Assembly: GCA_040385875.1 (NCBI GenBank)
Contig: JAZKGO010000024.1
Span: forward strand, 5,442-69,441
DNA from: JANMZR01 sp040385875
Lineage (GTDB): Bacteria; Bacteroidota; Bacteroidia; Cytophagales; Spirosomataceae
Length of the DNA: 64,000 bases
Direction: 5' to 3'
Shown: one piece after another, positions 8,003-17,451 of the stretch
How the letters are laid out: the number at the start of each line of letters is the position of its first letter
How positions within the stretch are numbered: position 1 is the first letter of the stretch
The notes under the pieces: model-generated
Seen by the model: the letters and a program-made list of their open reading frames with translations, nothing else
Told to the model about the DNA's origin: nothing
Databases searched by the model: none
Translations under genes and position numbers: made by a program

Positions 8003-8794
8003 CTATATTCCACTGGCAATGAGTTCCGCAAGATCGTAAACTTTTACTGAATCTTCCTTTTCTTTGTTTTTCACTCCATCGCTCATCATCGTCATGCAGA
8101 ACGGACAGGCAACTGCGATAGTTTTGGCACCTGTTTGCAATGCCTCTTCAATTCGCTCAACATTTACCTCTTTTGTGCCTTTTTCTGCATCCTTGAACAT
8201 TTGACCACCTCCAGCACCACAACACAAGCCCTTTGTTTTGCATCGTTTCATTTCAACTAATTCAGCATCCAAAGCCTCTAAAACAGCCCGAGGTGCCTCA
8301 TAAATATCATTTGCCCTTCCTAAATAGCAAGAGTCATGGTAGGTGATTTTTTGGCCTTTAAAAGTTCCTCCTTCAGCCATCTTCACTTTACCCTCATTGA
8401 TTAGTTGTTGCAAAAATGTTGAATGATGGATTACCTCATAGTGACCTCCCAATTCAGGATATTCATTTTTTAATGTATTGAAACAATGGGGGCAGGCGGT
8501 TACGATTTTCTTTACTTCATAGCCATTCAAAACTTGAATATTCATGCTGGCCTGCATTTGAAACAGAAATTCGTTGCCTGCTCTACGTGCAGGATCACCC
8601 GTACAAGCTTCTTCTGTACCCAATACTGCAAATTTTACCCCAACGGCATTCATTATTTTGCAAAAAGCAATGGTTACTTTTTTGTAACGGTCGTCAAATG
8701 AGCCTGCACAACCTACCCAAAATAATATTTCTGGGCTATCACCTTTAGCTGACATTTCAGCCATGGTTGGCACTTTAAATTCAATATTTTCCAT
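8003..8794 (-). CDS. Cysteine-rich (CCG) Fe-S binding protein, HdrB/LutA-like
   Basis: 263 residues with two CCG-type cysteine-rich modules. The first has WVGCAGSFDD and TACPHCFNT; the second has YHDSCYLGR, KGLCCGAGGG and VACPFCMT. In heterodisulfide reductase HdrB and LutA-type proteins these cysteines bind unusual Fe-S clusters and pass electrons to a redox partner. Its natural partner is the membrane 4Fe-4S protein at 10808-12142, in the same orientation but separated by a hydrolase and an SDR-like gene. The substrate of the complex is unknown. Confidence 0.88.
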   Translation of the reverse strand: MENIEFKVPTMAEMSAKGDSPEILFWVGCAGSFDDRYKKVTIAFCKIMNAVGVKFAVLGTEEACTGDPARRAGNEFLFQMQASMNIQVLNGYEVKKIVTACPHCFNTLKNEYPELGGHYEVIHHSTFLQQLINEGKVKMAEGGTFKGQKITYHDSCYLGRANDIYEAPRAVLEALDAELVEMKRCKTKGLCCGAGGGQMFKDAEKGTKEVNVERIEEALQTGAKTIAVACPFCMTMMSDGVKNKEKEDSVKVYDLAELIASGI

Positions 8795-8806
8795 ATTATT
8801 TTATTG

Positions 8807-9823
8807 CTATTTGGTATCCACAAAACCCACATTCTCCACTTTCAAAACTGATTCTAAGAACTTTTCAGTTTCTTTTTGAACTGTTTCAATATCTTTTGAT
8901 AAAATTGGGGAGGCAATCACATGATTTCCAGCTTTTGGAAATGCAAATCGCTGTTTGTTGGCTGAGCCCAATTCTTCAAACATTTTTAGCATCGCAGGTA
9001 CTGAAACTACTTTGTCTTGCTCATTTTCATTCTTATACCAATATCCCAAGAATACAGGACACTTCACACTTTCAAAAGTTGATTTGACCATGGCATGAGT
9101 CAGGAAGTTTTGAAGTTGTACTACTCCATTTAGATGCTGATGGGTAGTCCAGTACTTTCTGTGCCCTTCATTCGTTGGTTTGAAATCACGGATTGCTGAG
9201 CCATTTACCAATTTGCCTATTTGTAACCCCCAAGGATTATCTAATATTTCAGCCTTTTCATCAAACACTTTTATACAGGGCGAATACAATATAATCGCTT
9301 TAATATCAGGATGTTTGGATGCCAAATAGGTAGTAAGTGCGCTGCCAAATGAGGTGGAAATAATGATTACTTCATTGCCTAAAGTTTTGGCCACAGCCAA
9401 GGCGTGTTCGGCAGATAGCACAAAATCATCCGTTTTAACCTCTGCCATATTCTCATCCCCCAATTCAATTCCGTGGCCAGCTAAACGAGCCAAATATAAA
9501 TTGGATTGGTATTTTTTAGCAATATTTCGGTGAACAGGGTCGCCCTCCATCTGAGTAGCTCCAAAGCCATGAATATAAAGAAAGGCAATTTTTGTTTTGA
9601 TTTTTTTAGTAGAATCGGCCCAAATAATTTTGGCTTCGCAACCTGACTTTATCCCTTTTATTTCTCTTTCTGAATCGGATATTTGTTTTTCTAAAATGGG
9701 TAAATCACCAGTTAATTTAAACATCGGAACTTCCAATGTAGGAGCATCAGGTTTTGGACCAAAATAATAAATAACTCCAAAAAGAGCAAAGAATAACACA
9801 AATCCAAATAGTACTTTTTTCAT
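8807..9823 (-). CDS. Alpha/beta hydrolase with N-terminal membrane anchor
   Basis: 338 residues. An N-terminal hydrophobic segment (about 3-21) acts as signal anchor. The alpha/beta hydrolase fold shows FLYIHGFGAT (oxyanion region), nucleophile serine in STSFGSALT (G-x-S-x-G-like with Thr/Ser at the first position) and a C-terminal histidine in AGNHVIAS. The substrate cannot be told. Lies 12 nt upstream of the CCG Fe-S gene, so co-transcription is likely. Confidence 0.8.
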   Translation of the reverse strand: MKKVLFGFVLFFALFGVIYYFGPKPDAPTLEVPMFKLTGDLPILEKQISDSEREIKGIKSGCEAKIIWADSTKKIKTKIAFLYIHGFGATQMEGDPVHRNIAKKYQSNLYLARLAGHGIELGDENMAEVKTDDFVLSAEHALAVAKTLGNEVIIISTSFGSALTTYLASKHPDIKAIILYSPCIKVFDEKAEILDNPWGLQIGKLVNGSAIRDFKPTNEGHRKYWTTHQHLNGVVQLQNFLTHAMVKSTFESVKCPVFLGYWYKNENEQDKVVSVPAMLKMFEELGSANKQRFAFPKAGNHVIASPILSKDIETVQKETEKFLESVLKVENVGFVDTK

Positions 9824-9929
9824 GAGTAGGTAATTGTTTTTTAAGGTACATGGGGGACGCCCAGTCGAATCGCCAATTTATTTATGGTGTGGTTTATTTA
9901 CACTTTGTTAATGGCAATTTCATGATTTA

Positions 9930-10586
9930 TTATTTTGCAAAAATTGTAACTGCTTGATTTTCAAATAATTTATTTACTAAAATATCAAGCATAAATTGGG
10001 CAACACTTTTTCTCGATATGGTCAAATTTGGTTTGGGAAAATTGTTTTGTGAGGTTTGAATCTCTTCATTTTTCTCAAAATTTGTAAGCCCAACTGGCCT
10101 AACACTTGTCCAATTTAAATCAGAATTTTGAAGTAATTTCTCCTGCTCTTCATGACCTAAATATCCATATTTAATATTGCTGTAATCGACCAACCAACGA
10201 AACCAAAAAGGTAAATTTTTTTTGGTGTCGTCAACACCCCAAGCTGAAATTACAATCAATTTTTCTAGAGGATTTGTATTATTTAAATCAATAATATTTT
10301 GAACCGTTTTCCCCAAAAAATCTTTAGGAGTTCGCAAATTAGCCCAAGGAAAATCTGAATTTCTAGAAATATTCAATGCACTAAGTGTTGAATTACAGCC
10401 ATTTATAGCTTTTCGTAAATCTTCAATGATTCTAGAATTTCCCTCAAAAATATTTAGCTTTTCTGATTTTACTTTTACTTTTTTTGAATCTCTTACCAAA
10501 ATATTTACCTCAAAACCTCTATTCAAAGCTTCTTTCAAAAGGTATTTCCCCGTTCGACCTGTTGCACCCAAAATCAATATTTTCAT
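9930..10586 (-). CDS. NAD(P)H-binding SDR-like protein
   Basis: 218 residues beginning with a Rossmann nucleotide-binding motif (GATGRTGKYLL, residues 7-17), as in the NAD(P)H-binding NmrA/atypical SDR group. Later segments LIVISAWGVDDTKK and WTSVRPVGLTN fit the same fold. No YxxxK pair is obvious, so redox sensing or protein binding is as possible as catalysis. Separate from its neighbours by about 100 nt on either side or more. Confidence 0.75.
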   Translation of the reverse strand: MKILILGATGRTGKYLLKEALNRGFEVNILVRDSKKVKVKSEKLNIFEGNSRIIEDLRKAINGCNSTLSALNISRNSDFPWANLRTPKDFLGKTVQNIIDLNNTNPLEKLIVISAWGVDDTKKNLPFWFRWLVDYSNIKYGYLGHEEQEKLLQNSDLNWTSVRPVGLTNFEKNEEIQTSQNNFPKPNLTISRKSVAQFMLDILVNKLFENQAVTIFAK

Positions 10587-10807
10587 ACGAAAAAATACTT
10601 ATTGCATTGTGAACTTAATTTGTCAAATTTTTTTACAAATCGGAACGCCGAAACGGGTAAACCTTTTGCAATTGACAAAATTCTTACTGAGCCTTCCAGC
10701 TCTTTTGTGAATTGCGTGAAGCTTCAGCTTCATGTTTTTAAAAATAATTGAAACTTAGTTTAGAATATACTTATTGCAAAAACTCATCACTCAGCGTTCA
10801 TAACTCA

Positions 10808-12142
10808 TCACTCCGAAGCTGCCCAATTAAATCGATCAGATGGGGCGAATTTCCATGGAGCTTGGTTGGTTTCGATGTTCGAAAACATGGCGTTCCAAGA
10901 AGCTGGAGCATCGCTTTCTTCCATAATTTGATAACGGCGCATTTGTAAAATAATATCCATGGGTGATATCAAGATCGGGCATTCTTGTACGCAGGCGTTG
11001 CAGGTAGTGCAAGCTCGTAGCTCTTCCTCTGAAATATAATCTTTATAAAGGGATTTTCCATCTTCGATAAAAAGTCCTTTATTTTGAGCCATATTTTTGC
11101 CCACTTCCTCTAATCGATCACGTGTATCCATCATGATTTTTCTTGGAGAAAGTGCTTTCCCAGTTTGATTAGCCGGACAAGCAGAAGTGCATCGACCACA
11201 TTCGGTACAGCTGTAAGCATCCATGAGGTTTTTCCAAGTCAAATCCATTACATCTTTAGCCCCAAATCTTGAAGGCTCCCCAACCAATTGGGGAGGGGTT
11301 GGGGTTTCATCGACAATCCCCAACATAAGATTCACCTCTTTGGTTACTTCAGGCATATTACTAATTCTACCTTTTGAGCCTAAATCAGCAAAATAAGTAT
11401 TCGGAAAAGCTAAAAATATATGTAAATGTTTGCTATAAGTCACATAAATGGCAAAGGTAAAAATGCCTAAAATATGAAACCACCATGCCAATCGTTCCAA
11501 AGCAATTAATGTTTGAGTGCTAAAAATATCAAAAATTGGGACCAAAAACTGACTGATCAAAAATGGTCCAACTGGTTCATAATGAGGCACATTTCTACTT
11601 TGAAGAACAGTATCTGCGGCATTCATTTTTAATAATGCGGCCATCAAGACAATTTCAAAAATTAGAATGGTATTGGCATCTATGATGGGAAAACCATTCA
11701 ATTCTCGATGCCGTATGGCTTGAAGCCTATTTACTTTGGTGATATTTCGTCTCACTAAAAACAAAATACAAACCACTAAAACACCAATTGCCAATGATTC
11801 AAAAAAGTTGATAAGAAAAGGGTAAAAAGCGCCTAAAAGTGGAGCGAATAATCGGTGAGTACCTAATAAACCATCTAAAATTATCTCCAATACTTCTATA
11901 TTTATCAAAAGAAAGCCAGCATAAATTATAAAGTGGAGGAGGCCAACGATGGGTCTATCGAACATTTTTTTCTGTCCGAAAGCAATCCGAATCATGGTTT
12001 GAAGCCTTTTTGAGGGATTGTCAGTTCTTTTTAATGTCTTTCCCAAAAGAATAGTTTTTCTAATAATAGAAATTCTTTTGAATATAAAGTAAGCCGCTAT
12101 AATTGAGGCAATTAGAAAAATAATTTGCTGTAATATTTGCAT
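10808..12142 (-). CDS. Membrane 4Fe-4S dicluster protein, partner of the CCG protein
   Basis: 444 residues. The N-terminal half has several transmembrane helices, like the haem-b NarI/HdrE-type domain. The C-terminal half has two ferredoxin motifs, CTECGRCTSACP and CTTCNACVQECP. The protein probably passes electrons between a quinone or haem and the soluble cysteine-rich partner (8003-8794). The linker between the two halves, at DETPTPPQLVGEPS, is encoded by a GC-rich palindrome related to the inverted repeats in ileS, which looks like an in-frame insertion. Confidence 0.88.
   Translation of the reverse strand: MQILQQIIFLIASIIAAYFIFKRISIIRKTILLGKTLKRTDNPSKRLQTMIRIAFGQKKMFDRPIVGLLHFIIYAGFLLINIEVLEIILDGLLGTHRLFAPLLGAFYPFLINFFESLAIGVLVVCILFLVRRNITKVNRLQAIRHRELNGFPIIDANTILIFEIVLMAALLKMNAADTVLQSRNVPHYEPVGPFLISQFLVPIFDIFSTQTLIALERLAWWFHILGIFTFAIYVTYSKHLHIFLAFPNTYFADLGSKGRISNMPEVTKEVNLMLGIVDETPTPPQLVGEPSRFGAKDVMDLTWKNLMDAYSCTECGRCTSACPANQTGKALSPRKIMMDTRDRLEEVGKNMAQNKGLFIEDGKSLYKDYISEEELRACTTCNACVQECPILISPMDIILQMRRYQIMEESDAPASWNAMFSNIETNQAPWKFAPSDRFNWAASE
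11276..11308 (-). repeat. Solo GC-rich palindromic element inside a coding gene
   Basis: CTCCCCAA (11276-11283) pairs with TTGGGGAG (11288-11295) and, overlapping it, CCCCAACC (11278-11285) pairs with GGTTGGGG (11297-11304). The sequence shares the CCCCAACCCC and GGGGAGC blocks of the terminal repeats that bound the ileS insertion. It is read through in frame in the Fe-S membrane protein, between its membrane half and its ferredoxin half. Confidence 0.65.
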
Positions 12143-12637
12143 AGTTTTGAAAAATGAGTTTTCAAATTACTTTTTAAATTATATGCAAATATGGCGAAAC
12201 AAAAAATGGTATGCAAGCATACTAATTGATAGTTTAAAAATCAGAAATAGAGGCAGATTATTAATTGCAATTCTAGAAATGAACTTTCCAATTAGGCTTA
12301 AAAATTGACTTTTGACAATTCCTCGAAGATGATTTTTGCTTTTTATTGAAGTTAGATAGATTAAAAAGGGGAAATTGTCGACAATTTTTTATATTAACTT
12401 GTCGTTTTGATATATATTCGGAAGTTTTTTAGTTACTTTGTATAAAAATTAAGTTTTTTCACTTTGATTTAGTTTTAAGAGGTCAAAATTTCCTTTTTTA
12501 TTCAATCACTATTAAGTACTTCTAAATAGTTTAAAAGAAATTACTATTTCAGTAACAAAATATATAAACTAACGACTCAATTTCGAGAAGTTTGATTTTT
12601 AAAGATAATTTAAATAGGTGGTTCTATTTGTTTATTG
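12143..12637. other. AT-rich intergenic region without a visible gene
   Basis: About 495 bp between the Fe-S membrane gene and the thiL terminator. No open frame of note. The first 100 bp should hold the minus-strand promoter of the Fe-S gene. Near the right end is a small hairpin AAATAG / CTATTT (12612-12629). A plus-strand small RNA ending at the terminator at 12638 is possible, because the terminator has a longer T-run on the plus strand, but no strong promoter is visible. Confidence 0.35.
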
Positions 12638-12668
12638 AAAAGCCCCGAGTCATTGACACGGGGCTTTT
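12638..12668 (-). terminator. Strong rho-independent terminator after thiL
   Basis: A 10-bp stem AAAAGCCCCG (12638-12647) / CGGGGCTTTT (12659-12668) with an 11-nt loop, 20 nt after the thiL stop. T tracts flank it on both strands (five T on the plus side), so it can also work in the other direction. Confidence 0.85.
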
Positions 12669-12687
12669 TCTTTGTCATCCTAAATCA

Positions 12688-13289
12688 TTACTGATTCCAG
12701 CCTTGGGCAATTAATGGAACCAATTGTCCTGATTTCATCACCAAATTCACCTCATTTAGATTTTCAGTAATAAAACCGATAGGATTTAAGTCTGTAATAG
12801 GTTTGATTTTTTCGAAATCAGATTGGGAAATAGTAAATAATAGTTCAAAGTCTTCCCCTCCGTTAAGCGCTGCCGTGATTGGGCTTATATTTAAAGAAGT
12901 AGCCGCTAAAAAAGACTTATCATCAATGGGTAATTTTTCTTCAAAAATGGTCGCTCCAACATTTGATTGCTTACAAATATGTAATAGATCCGAGGCCAAT
13001 CCATCTGAAATATCAATCATTGAAGTAGGCACTACTCCCAATTCAGCCAATTGATGTACAATATCCATGCGAGCGGTGGGCTTTAGTTGTCTGCCCACTA
13101 TATATTCAAAATCGTCAAGTTCGGGTTGNNNNNNNNNNNNNNNNNNNNNNNNNNNNNNNNNNNNNNNNNNNNNNNNNNNNNNNNNNNNNNNNNNNNNNNN
13201 NNNNNNNNNNNNNNNNNNNNNNNNNNNNTTTTAATAATTTCAATCAATCCAAATTCTCCTAAAGCGGCAATTTCTGTTCTTTTTTCCAT
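12688..13289 (-). CDS. thiL: Thiamine-monophosphate kinase, interrupted by assembly gap
   Basis: The N-terminus (MEKRTEIAALGEFGLIEIIK, 13289-13230) and the C-terminal 147 residues (13128-12688) flank a 100-N gap. ThiL phosphorylates thiamine monophosphate to the diphosphate, the last step of cofactor synthesis. Visible family marks are the N-terminal RTExxLGEFGLI, MIDISDGLASDLLHIC and LNGGEDFELLF. ThiL is about 330-350 residues, so about 170-180 residues are missing and the true gap is about 0.5 kb. No TPP riboswitch is recognisable upstream. Confidence 0.92.
13129..13228. other. Assembly gap (100 N) inside thiL
   Basis: Exactly 100 N. From the usual ThiL length the real missing sequence should be about 500 bp. 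Confidence 0.99.
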
Positions 13290-13464
13290 AGTACAAAGGT
13301 AGGTATTGTTTTGTTTTGGAAAATGAAAAAATTATAAATAATTGAATATCAAATAGATAGAATAATATTCATTCGATTTAAGTAGACAAAAATCTTACTA
13401 AAACTGGTATGAGGTCAATTGAATTAGAAAATAAGAGGTAGTTGCTTAATTAAATATTGAAAAC

Positions 13465-13932
13465 CTATGGAGTGGTAGTGAGAGTATATTCATTAATAGT
13501 ATTGCCGGTTTTTACGCTTGTTCCAGACCTTGAAAGTACCACCTGGGCTGGGCTTTCTTGAAAGCTGAGAATCGAAAAAGTAACTGTGCCGCCCGAGCCA
13601 GTTGGGATGGGTGTCAAATTACTAAAAGTGAGGGTTTTGCTATCGGCCGAAAGGCTATAAGACCCACTAAAAGTGTTTCCATCAAAATCAGTAAAACTTA
13701 CTGTCGAAGCTGATGTGAGGTCAATTCTTAATTTGGAATAGCCACTTACGATGTTGGAGGCAGCTCCTTTTGTATAAACGATTGAATTATCATGTTTGAC
13801 TTGTTGTGCAAAAAAAACGGCCTTTAAAATCTCAGAAACTGGCTTTGCCTTATTGCTACTTTTACAACCCGATAACTGTATCATAATACTCAATGCCACA
13901 ATTACGAGGATAACTATTTTAAAATTCTTCAT
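13465..13932 (-). CDS. Hypothetical lipoprotein
   Basis: 155 residues with a lipoprotein signal ending QLSGC (cysteine at 23). The mature part is rich in Ser and Thr with alternating beta-strand patterns (FTDFDGNTFSGSYSLSADSKTLTF), like small lipocalin-like or beta-sandwich lipoproteins of Bacteroidota. Family not recognised. It stands alone, with AT-rich spacers on both sides. Confidence 0.7.
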   Translation of the reverse strand: MKNFKIVILVIVALSIMIQLSGCKSSNKAKPVSEILKAVFFAQQVKHDNSIVYTKGAASNIVSGYSKLRIDLTSASTVSFTDFDGNTFSGSYSLSADSKTLTFSNLTPIPTGSGGTVTFSILSFQESPAQVVLSRSGTSVKTGNTINEYTLTTTP

Positions 13933-14124
13933 TATTTATATTAAAAATTTTCCTTGCTATTTAAATTTTATGATTCAAATATAGATTAAAGTCAAATAAT
14001 ATCTGAGATTTTACAAAAAAATGATTGATATTTAAGTGAAAAAAAAAATTATGAACTTTACCTAAGACATTGATTCAATTTTATACTTTAACAGTAGCAC
14101 TTGGTTCAATTTTAAAAAAAAAAG

Positions 14125-14973
14125 ATGTCAATTTTAATTGCAGAAAGTGGCTCTTCCAAAACAGATTGGAGGCTAATTGATAACGAAGGAAATATTTCTC
14201 AATTTAAAACTTTGGGTTTCAACCCTTATTATCAGGAGGAGGAGTCGATATTTTTAGAAGTAAGCGAAAATGTAATTCCTTATATTAAAATTGAAATCAA
14301 TAAAATTTTTTACTATGGTACGGGTATTACAAACGCCGATAAGTCTAGAATTATTCAGAATGTCTTTGAGAGGGCATTTTCCAATGCTACAATTGAAATA
14401 AATGACGATATGGTAGCTGCAGCTCGCTCGCTTTGTGGTAATGAAGCTGGCATTGCATGCATATTAGGTACAGGATCTAACTCCTGCTTTTATGACGGGC
14501 AAAAAATAGCCAATCAAATACCGCCTTTGGGCTTTTGGTTGGGAGATGAAGGAAGTGGGGGATATTTGGGTAAGGAATTGATTAAGAAATATATTCGTAA
14601 AGAATTATCGGATGAGATTCAACAAAAGTTTATAAAAAAATTTGGCAATCTGGAAAGAACAGAAATATTAGATAGAGCCTACAAACAACCATTTCCCAAT
14701 AGATATTTTGCGGGATTCTCGAAGTTTTTATTTGATAATAGAGCCGATCCAACAATTTATCTCATTGTATTAGAGGCCTTTAGTCAATTTTTTGAAAAAT
14801 CAGTGGTTAAATATCCTAATTATCAAAATTATAAGGTGCATTTTACGGGTTCAGTAGCTTTTTACTATTCGGATATTCTACGAAAAACTGCCACAAAATA
14901 TGGGGTAACAATTGGAGTTATTCTCGAAAGCCCTATCGCTGGATTGGTACTTTATCATAAAATAGCTGAGTAA
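14125..14973 (+). CDS. N-acetylglucosamine kinase-like protein (BadF/BadG ATPase fold)
   Basis: 282 residues of the BadF/BadG/BcrA/BcrD sugar-kinase fold: phosphate-1 loop ESGSSKTDW near the start, phosphate-2 loop ILGTGSNSC near residue 114, and GDEGSGGYLGK near 139, all typical of eukaryote-type N-acetylglucosamine kinases common in Bacteroidota. It probably phosphorylates GlcNAc from cell-wall or glycan recycling; substrate inferred from family. Single gene convergent with the nitroreductase gene. Confidence 0.85.
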   Translation: MSILIAESGSSKTDWRLIDNEGNISQFKTLGFNPYYQEEESIFLEVSENVIPYIKIEINKIFYYGTGITNADKSRIIQNVFERAFSNATIEINDDMVAAARSLCGNEAGIACILGTGSNSCFYDGQKIANQIPPLGFWLGDEGSGGYLGKELIKKYIRKELSDEIQQKFIKKFGNLERTEILDRAYKQPFPNRYFAGFSKFLFDNRADPTIYLIVLEAFSQFFEKSVVKYPNYQNYKVHFTGSVAFYYSDILRKTATKYGVTIGVILESPIAGLVLYHKIAE

Positions 14974-14992
14974 GGGAAAAGAATGAGGTCAT

Positions 14993-15721
14993 TTAAAGGG
15001 TAAAAATTACTTTTTCAATGGGGAGTCTCGTCCTCTCAGAATAGATGCCTTCGGGCTTGCCTTTACCACATGCTACTATCATGGTTATTTCATCGGTTTT
15101 ACCCAATTTAAGTATTTTTTTCACTAAATTTTTGTCAAAACCTTCCATTGGACAAGTGTCATAGCCTTCAGCCGTCATGCTGAGCATGAAAGTTTGGGCT
15201 GCTAAGGCAACGGATTTATGACACATAATTCGCTGGTCGGCCTCATTGGTGAGTCTTATAATCGGTTTTTTTAAGCCCATATAGCCAATGATTATTTTAC
15301 GAAGTAGAGTATTGAATCCCCAAAAGTCATTTTTGTAAAAAAGGGGCATTAATTTAGTGTAATAGGCCAAAGCTCTTTTATCTTTTGTTGTCAGCTCCTT
15401 CCCTTCAAATTGTCGTTTCATATTTTCTAAATTCCATTGGGCATTGGCTTTCCAATTACTTATTTTAGTCACAAACACAATGAGTTCATTGGCGGTTTTA
15501 GCCGCAGACTGGTGCATGCAAGCATGAACTAATTGCTCCTTTATGGCTTTGCTTTTCACTCTGTAAAAAGCCCACAATTGCATATTACTACTGTTGGGTG
15601 CTAACACGGCTCGCTCCAAACTACGGCTCACAGCTGATTCATCGAATAAAAAGTCGTTGTCATAAATCCTTACTGACCGCCTCTTGTGAACAATTTGGTC
15701 GAATTCTTTCGCTAAATTCAT
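14993..15721 (-). CDS. Nitroreductase-family flavoprotein
   Basis: 242 residues. The opening KRRSVRIYDND and the segment APNSSNMQLWAFYRV are the FMN-binding marks of the nitroreductase family; near the end MIVACGKGKPEG is also typical. Uses NAD(P)H to reduce nitro compounds, quinones or similar; the physiological substrate cannot be told. Monocistronic by spacing. Confidence 0.85.
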   Translation of the reverse strand: MNLAKEFDQIVHKRRSVRIYDNDFLFDESAVSRSLERAVLAPNSSNMQLWAFYRVKSKAIKEQLVHACMHQSAAKTANELIVFVTKISNWKANAQWNLENMKRQFEGKELTTKDKRALAYYTKLMPLFYKNDFWGFNTLLRKIIIGYMGLKKPIIRLTNEADQRIMCHKSVALAAQTFMLSMTAEGYDTCPMEGFDKNLVKKILKLGKTDEITMIVACGKGKPEGIYSERTRLPIEKVIFTL

Positions 15722-15932
15722 TTATTTTCTGTTTTTAATACCGGATATAATTTTTAAAAAGGGCTTGTTGGCTCGTAAAGGTTGGTAAATTTGCAAATAA
15801 AATTACCCAAATGGCTCGTAAAAAGCAGTATAATCATTAAAATTTAGAAATGTTATTTTACGAAAATTGAAATTTAAACGTTTTGTAATTGATTCTTGAC
15901 TGCAATCTAAAATAAATAGAAATAAAAAAGTA

Positions 15933-16664
15933 ATGAGATATTTAAATCGTTGGTTTATAAATAGTTATGTTTCTATTTTTTTATTGATAGTAGTAATTTC
16001 GTGCAATAAATCCGATCTAGTTGGCCCAGACCCCAAAGATTCGTACCAGTATTTTCCGATTGAAGTAGGGGATTATAAACTCTTCCGAAAAGTAGTTTAT
16101 TCTTATTCTGGTAAAAAAGAGCAGATTGATTCATTATTGGTGAAGGAAATAGTAACCTCTAAAACAGAGAATAAAAATGAAATTTATTATACAATTGAGC
16201 GCCAAGTAAAGGGCAAAAATGATCTTTTTTTTAAACCTGAGACTATTTTTCAAATTATTACAAATCTCAAGCAGGTAATCAAGGCTGAAAAAAATGTGTA
16301 TACTGTTTTATTGCACTATCCTGTTTATCTAACCTCAGAATGGAATGTTAACCAAATTAATGGACAAGAACCAAAAATAGCCGAGATTGTTGAGAATGGA
16401 ACTCTTCCGCCATCTCTAATTACCGATAAGGACATTATTAAAGTGCTGGGTGATAGTACCAATAATGTGGTTAGTTATTTGGTAGACTGCCACATTTTTG
16501 CCAAAAATATAGGCCTAATTTATGAAGAGAAAACCGATCTTGAATATTGCCAAGAGAGTGAAATTGATAACCCCGACTCTATAACAAACTGTACAGGAAA
16601 GAAAATTATAGAGATAGGAAAAAGAGAATTCATTACTTTATTGGAGCACGGGAAAGTTAAATAA
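15933..16664 (+). CDS. Hypothetical lipoprotein
   Basis: 243 residues with a lipoprotein signal peptide; the lipobox cysteine is residue 24 (VVISC). The mature region begins with YQYFPIEVGDYKLFRKV, a pattern seen in several Bacteroidota lipoproteins of unknown function. No catalytic motif seen. Its stop is 12 nt from the end of the convergent dedA gene. Confidence 0.75.
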   Translation: MRYLNRWFINSYVSIFLLIVVISCNKSDLVGPDPKDSYQYFPIEVGDYKLFRKVVYSYSGKKEQIDSLLVKEIVTSKTENKNEIYYTIERQVKGKNDLFFKPETIFQIITNLKQVIKAEKNVYTVLLHYPVYLTSEWNVNQINGQEPKIAEIVENGTLPPSLITDKDIIKVLGDSTNNVVSYLVDCHIFAKNIGLIYEEKTDLEYCQESEIDNPDSITNCTGKKIIEIGKREFITLLEHGKVK

Positions 16665-16676
16665 AGCGTTTGACTT

Positions 16677-17306
16677 TTAATCAGCTAGTTCTTTTTTGGC
16701 ATCAAAATAACTTTTAACCACTGTAAAAGTGGTAATAGCCAAAAAGAAAATAATGATATAGTGTACATAATTAACTATCCAGGGGAACTTCTCCCCAAAA
16801 TAATAGCCTGCAGTAACCAAAATACCGACCCAAAGGACCGCTCCAATCACATTAAACATCAAATAGCTTGAGTATTTCATTTTGGAAATGCCCGCCAAAA
16901 TAGGGGCGAAGGTACGAATGACTGGTAGGAATCGACTGATAATCAAGGTTCTGGCTCCATATTTCTCAAAATATTTCTGAGTATTATCGATATACTTTTT
17001 TTTGAAAAAAACAGATTCCTTTTGGTTTTGTATTCGATTACCCGCAAACCTGCCTATCAGATAGCCCACCAAAGAGCCTAATATAGCAGCAATTGTAATC
17101 CAAATCAATAATTCAGAAAGGGATTCTTTTAATAGTCCAGTGCCTCCAAAAACCCCTGTTAAAAATAATAAATAATCGCCTGGTAAAAAAAAAGCAAAAA
17201 ATAATCCATTTTCAGCAAATACAATTAATACAATAATGTAGAGGCCCGCTTTTATAATTTCTTCCGAACTGGTAATGGTGCTAAAAAAATCAAGTACTTG
17301 CTGCAT
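16677..17306 (-). CDS. DedA-family membrane protein
   Basis: 209 residues with about five hydrophobic segments. The DedA signatures are present: FAENGLFFAFFLPGDYLLF near residue 30 and ISRFLPVIRTFAPILAG in the middle, the latter with the re-entrant-loop arginines. DedA proteins are linked to lipid (undecaprenyl phosphate or phospholipid) flipping and to membrane homeostasis. Which lipid this one handles is not shown. Confidence 0.9.
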   Translation of the reverse strand: MQQVLDFFSTITSSEEIIKAGLYIIVLIVFAENGLFFAFFLPGDYLLFLTGVFGGTGLLKESLSELLIWITIAAILGSLVGYLIGRFAGNRIQNQKESVFFKKKYIDNTQKYFEKYGARTLIISRFLPVIRTFAPILAGISKMKYSSYLMFNVIGAVLWVGILVTAGYYFGEKFPWIVNYVHYIIIFFLAITTFTVVKSYFDAKKELAD

Positions 17307-17451
17307 TTATCTTACTAAATTTTTGAATCGTAAATTTCAGGAAATATACCTATAAAACAAGCATTTTATTTTAAATAATGGTAATTTGAATTGATTTTGT
17401 TGAATCCTAAAAAGCCGTCCTATTTTTTATTTTAGAATCAAAAGTATTAAA

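Noticed and set aside
12688..13289. thiL as a pseudogene split in two
   Set aside because: The break is a run of exactly 100 N; both flanking parts are normal ThiL sequence in the same orientation.
13290..13464. TPP riboswitch upstream of thiL
   Set aside because: No CTGAGA or other conserved thi-box blocks are visible.
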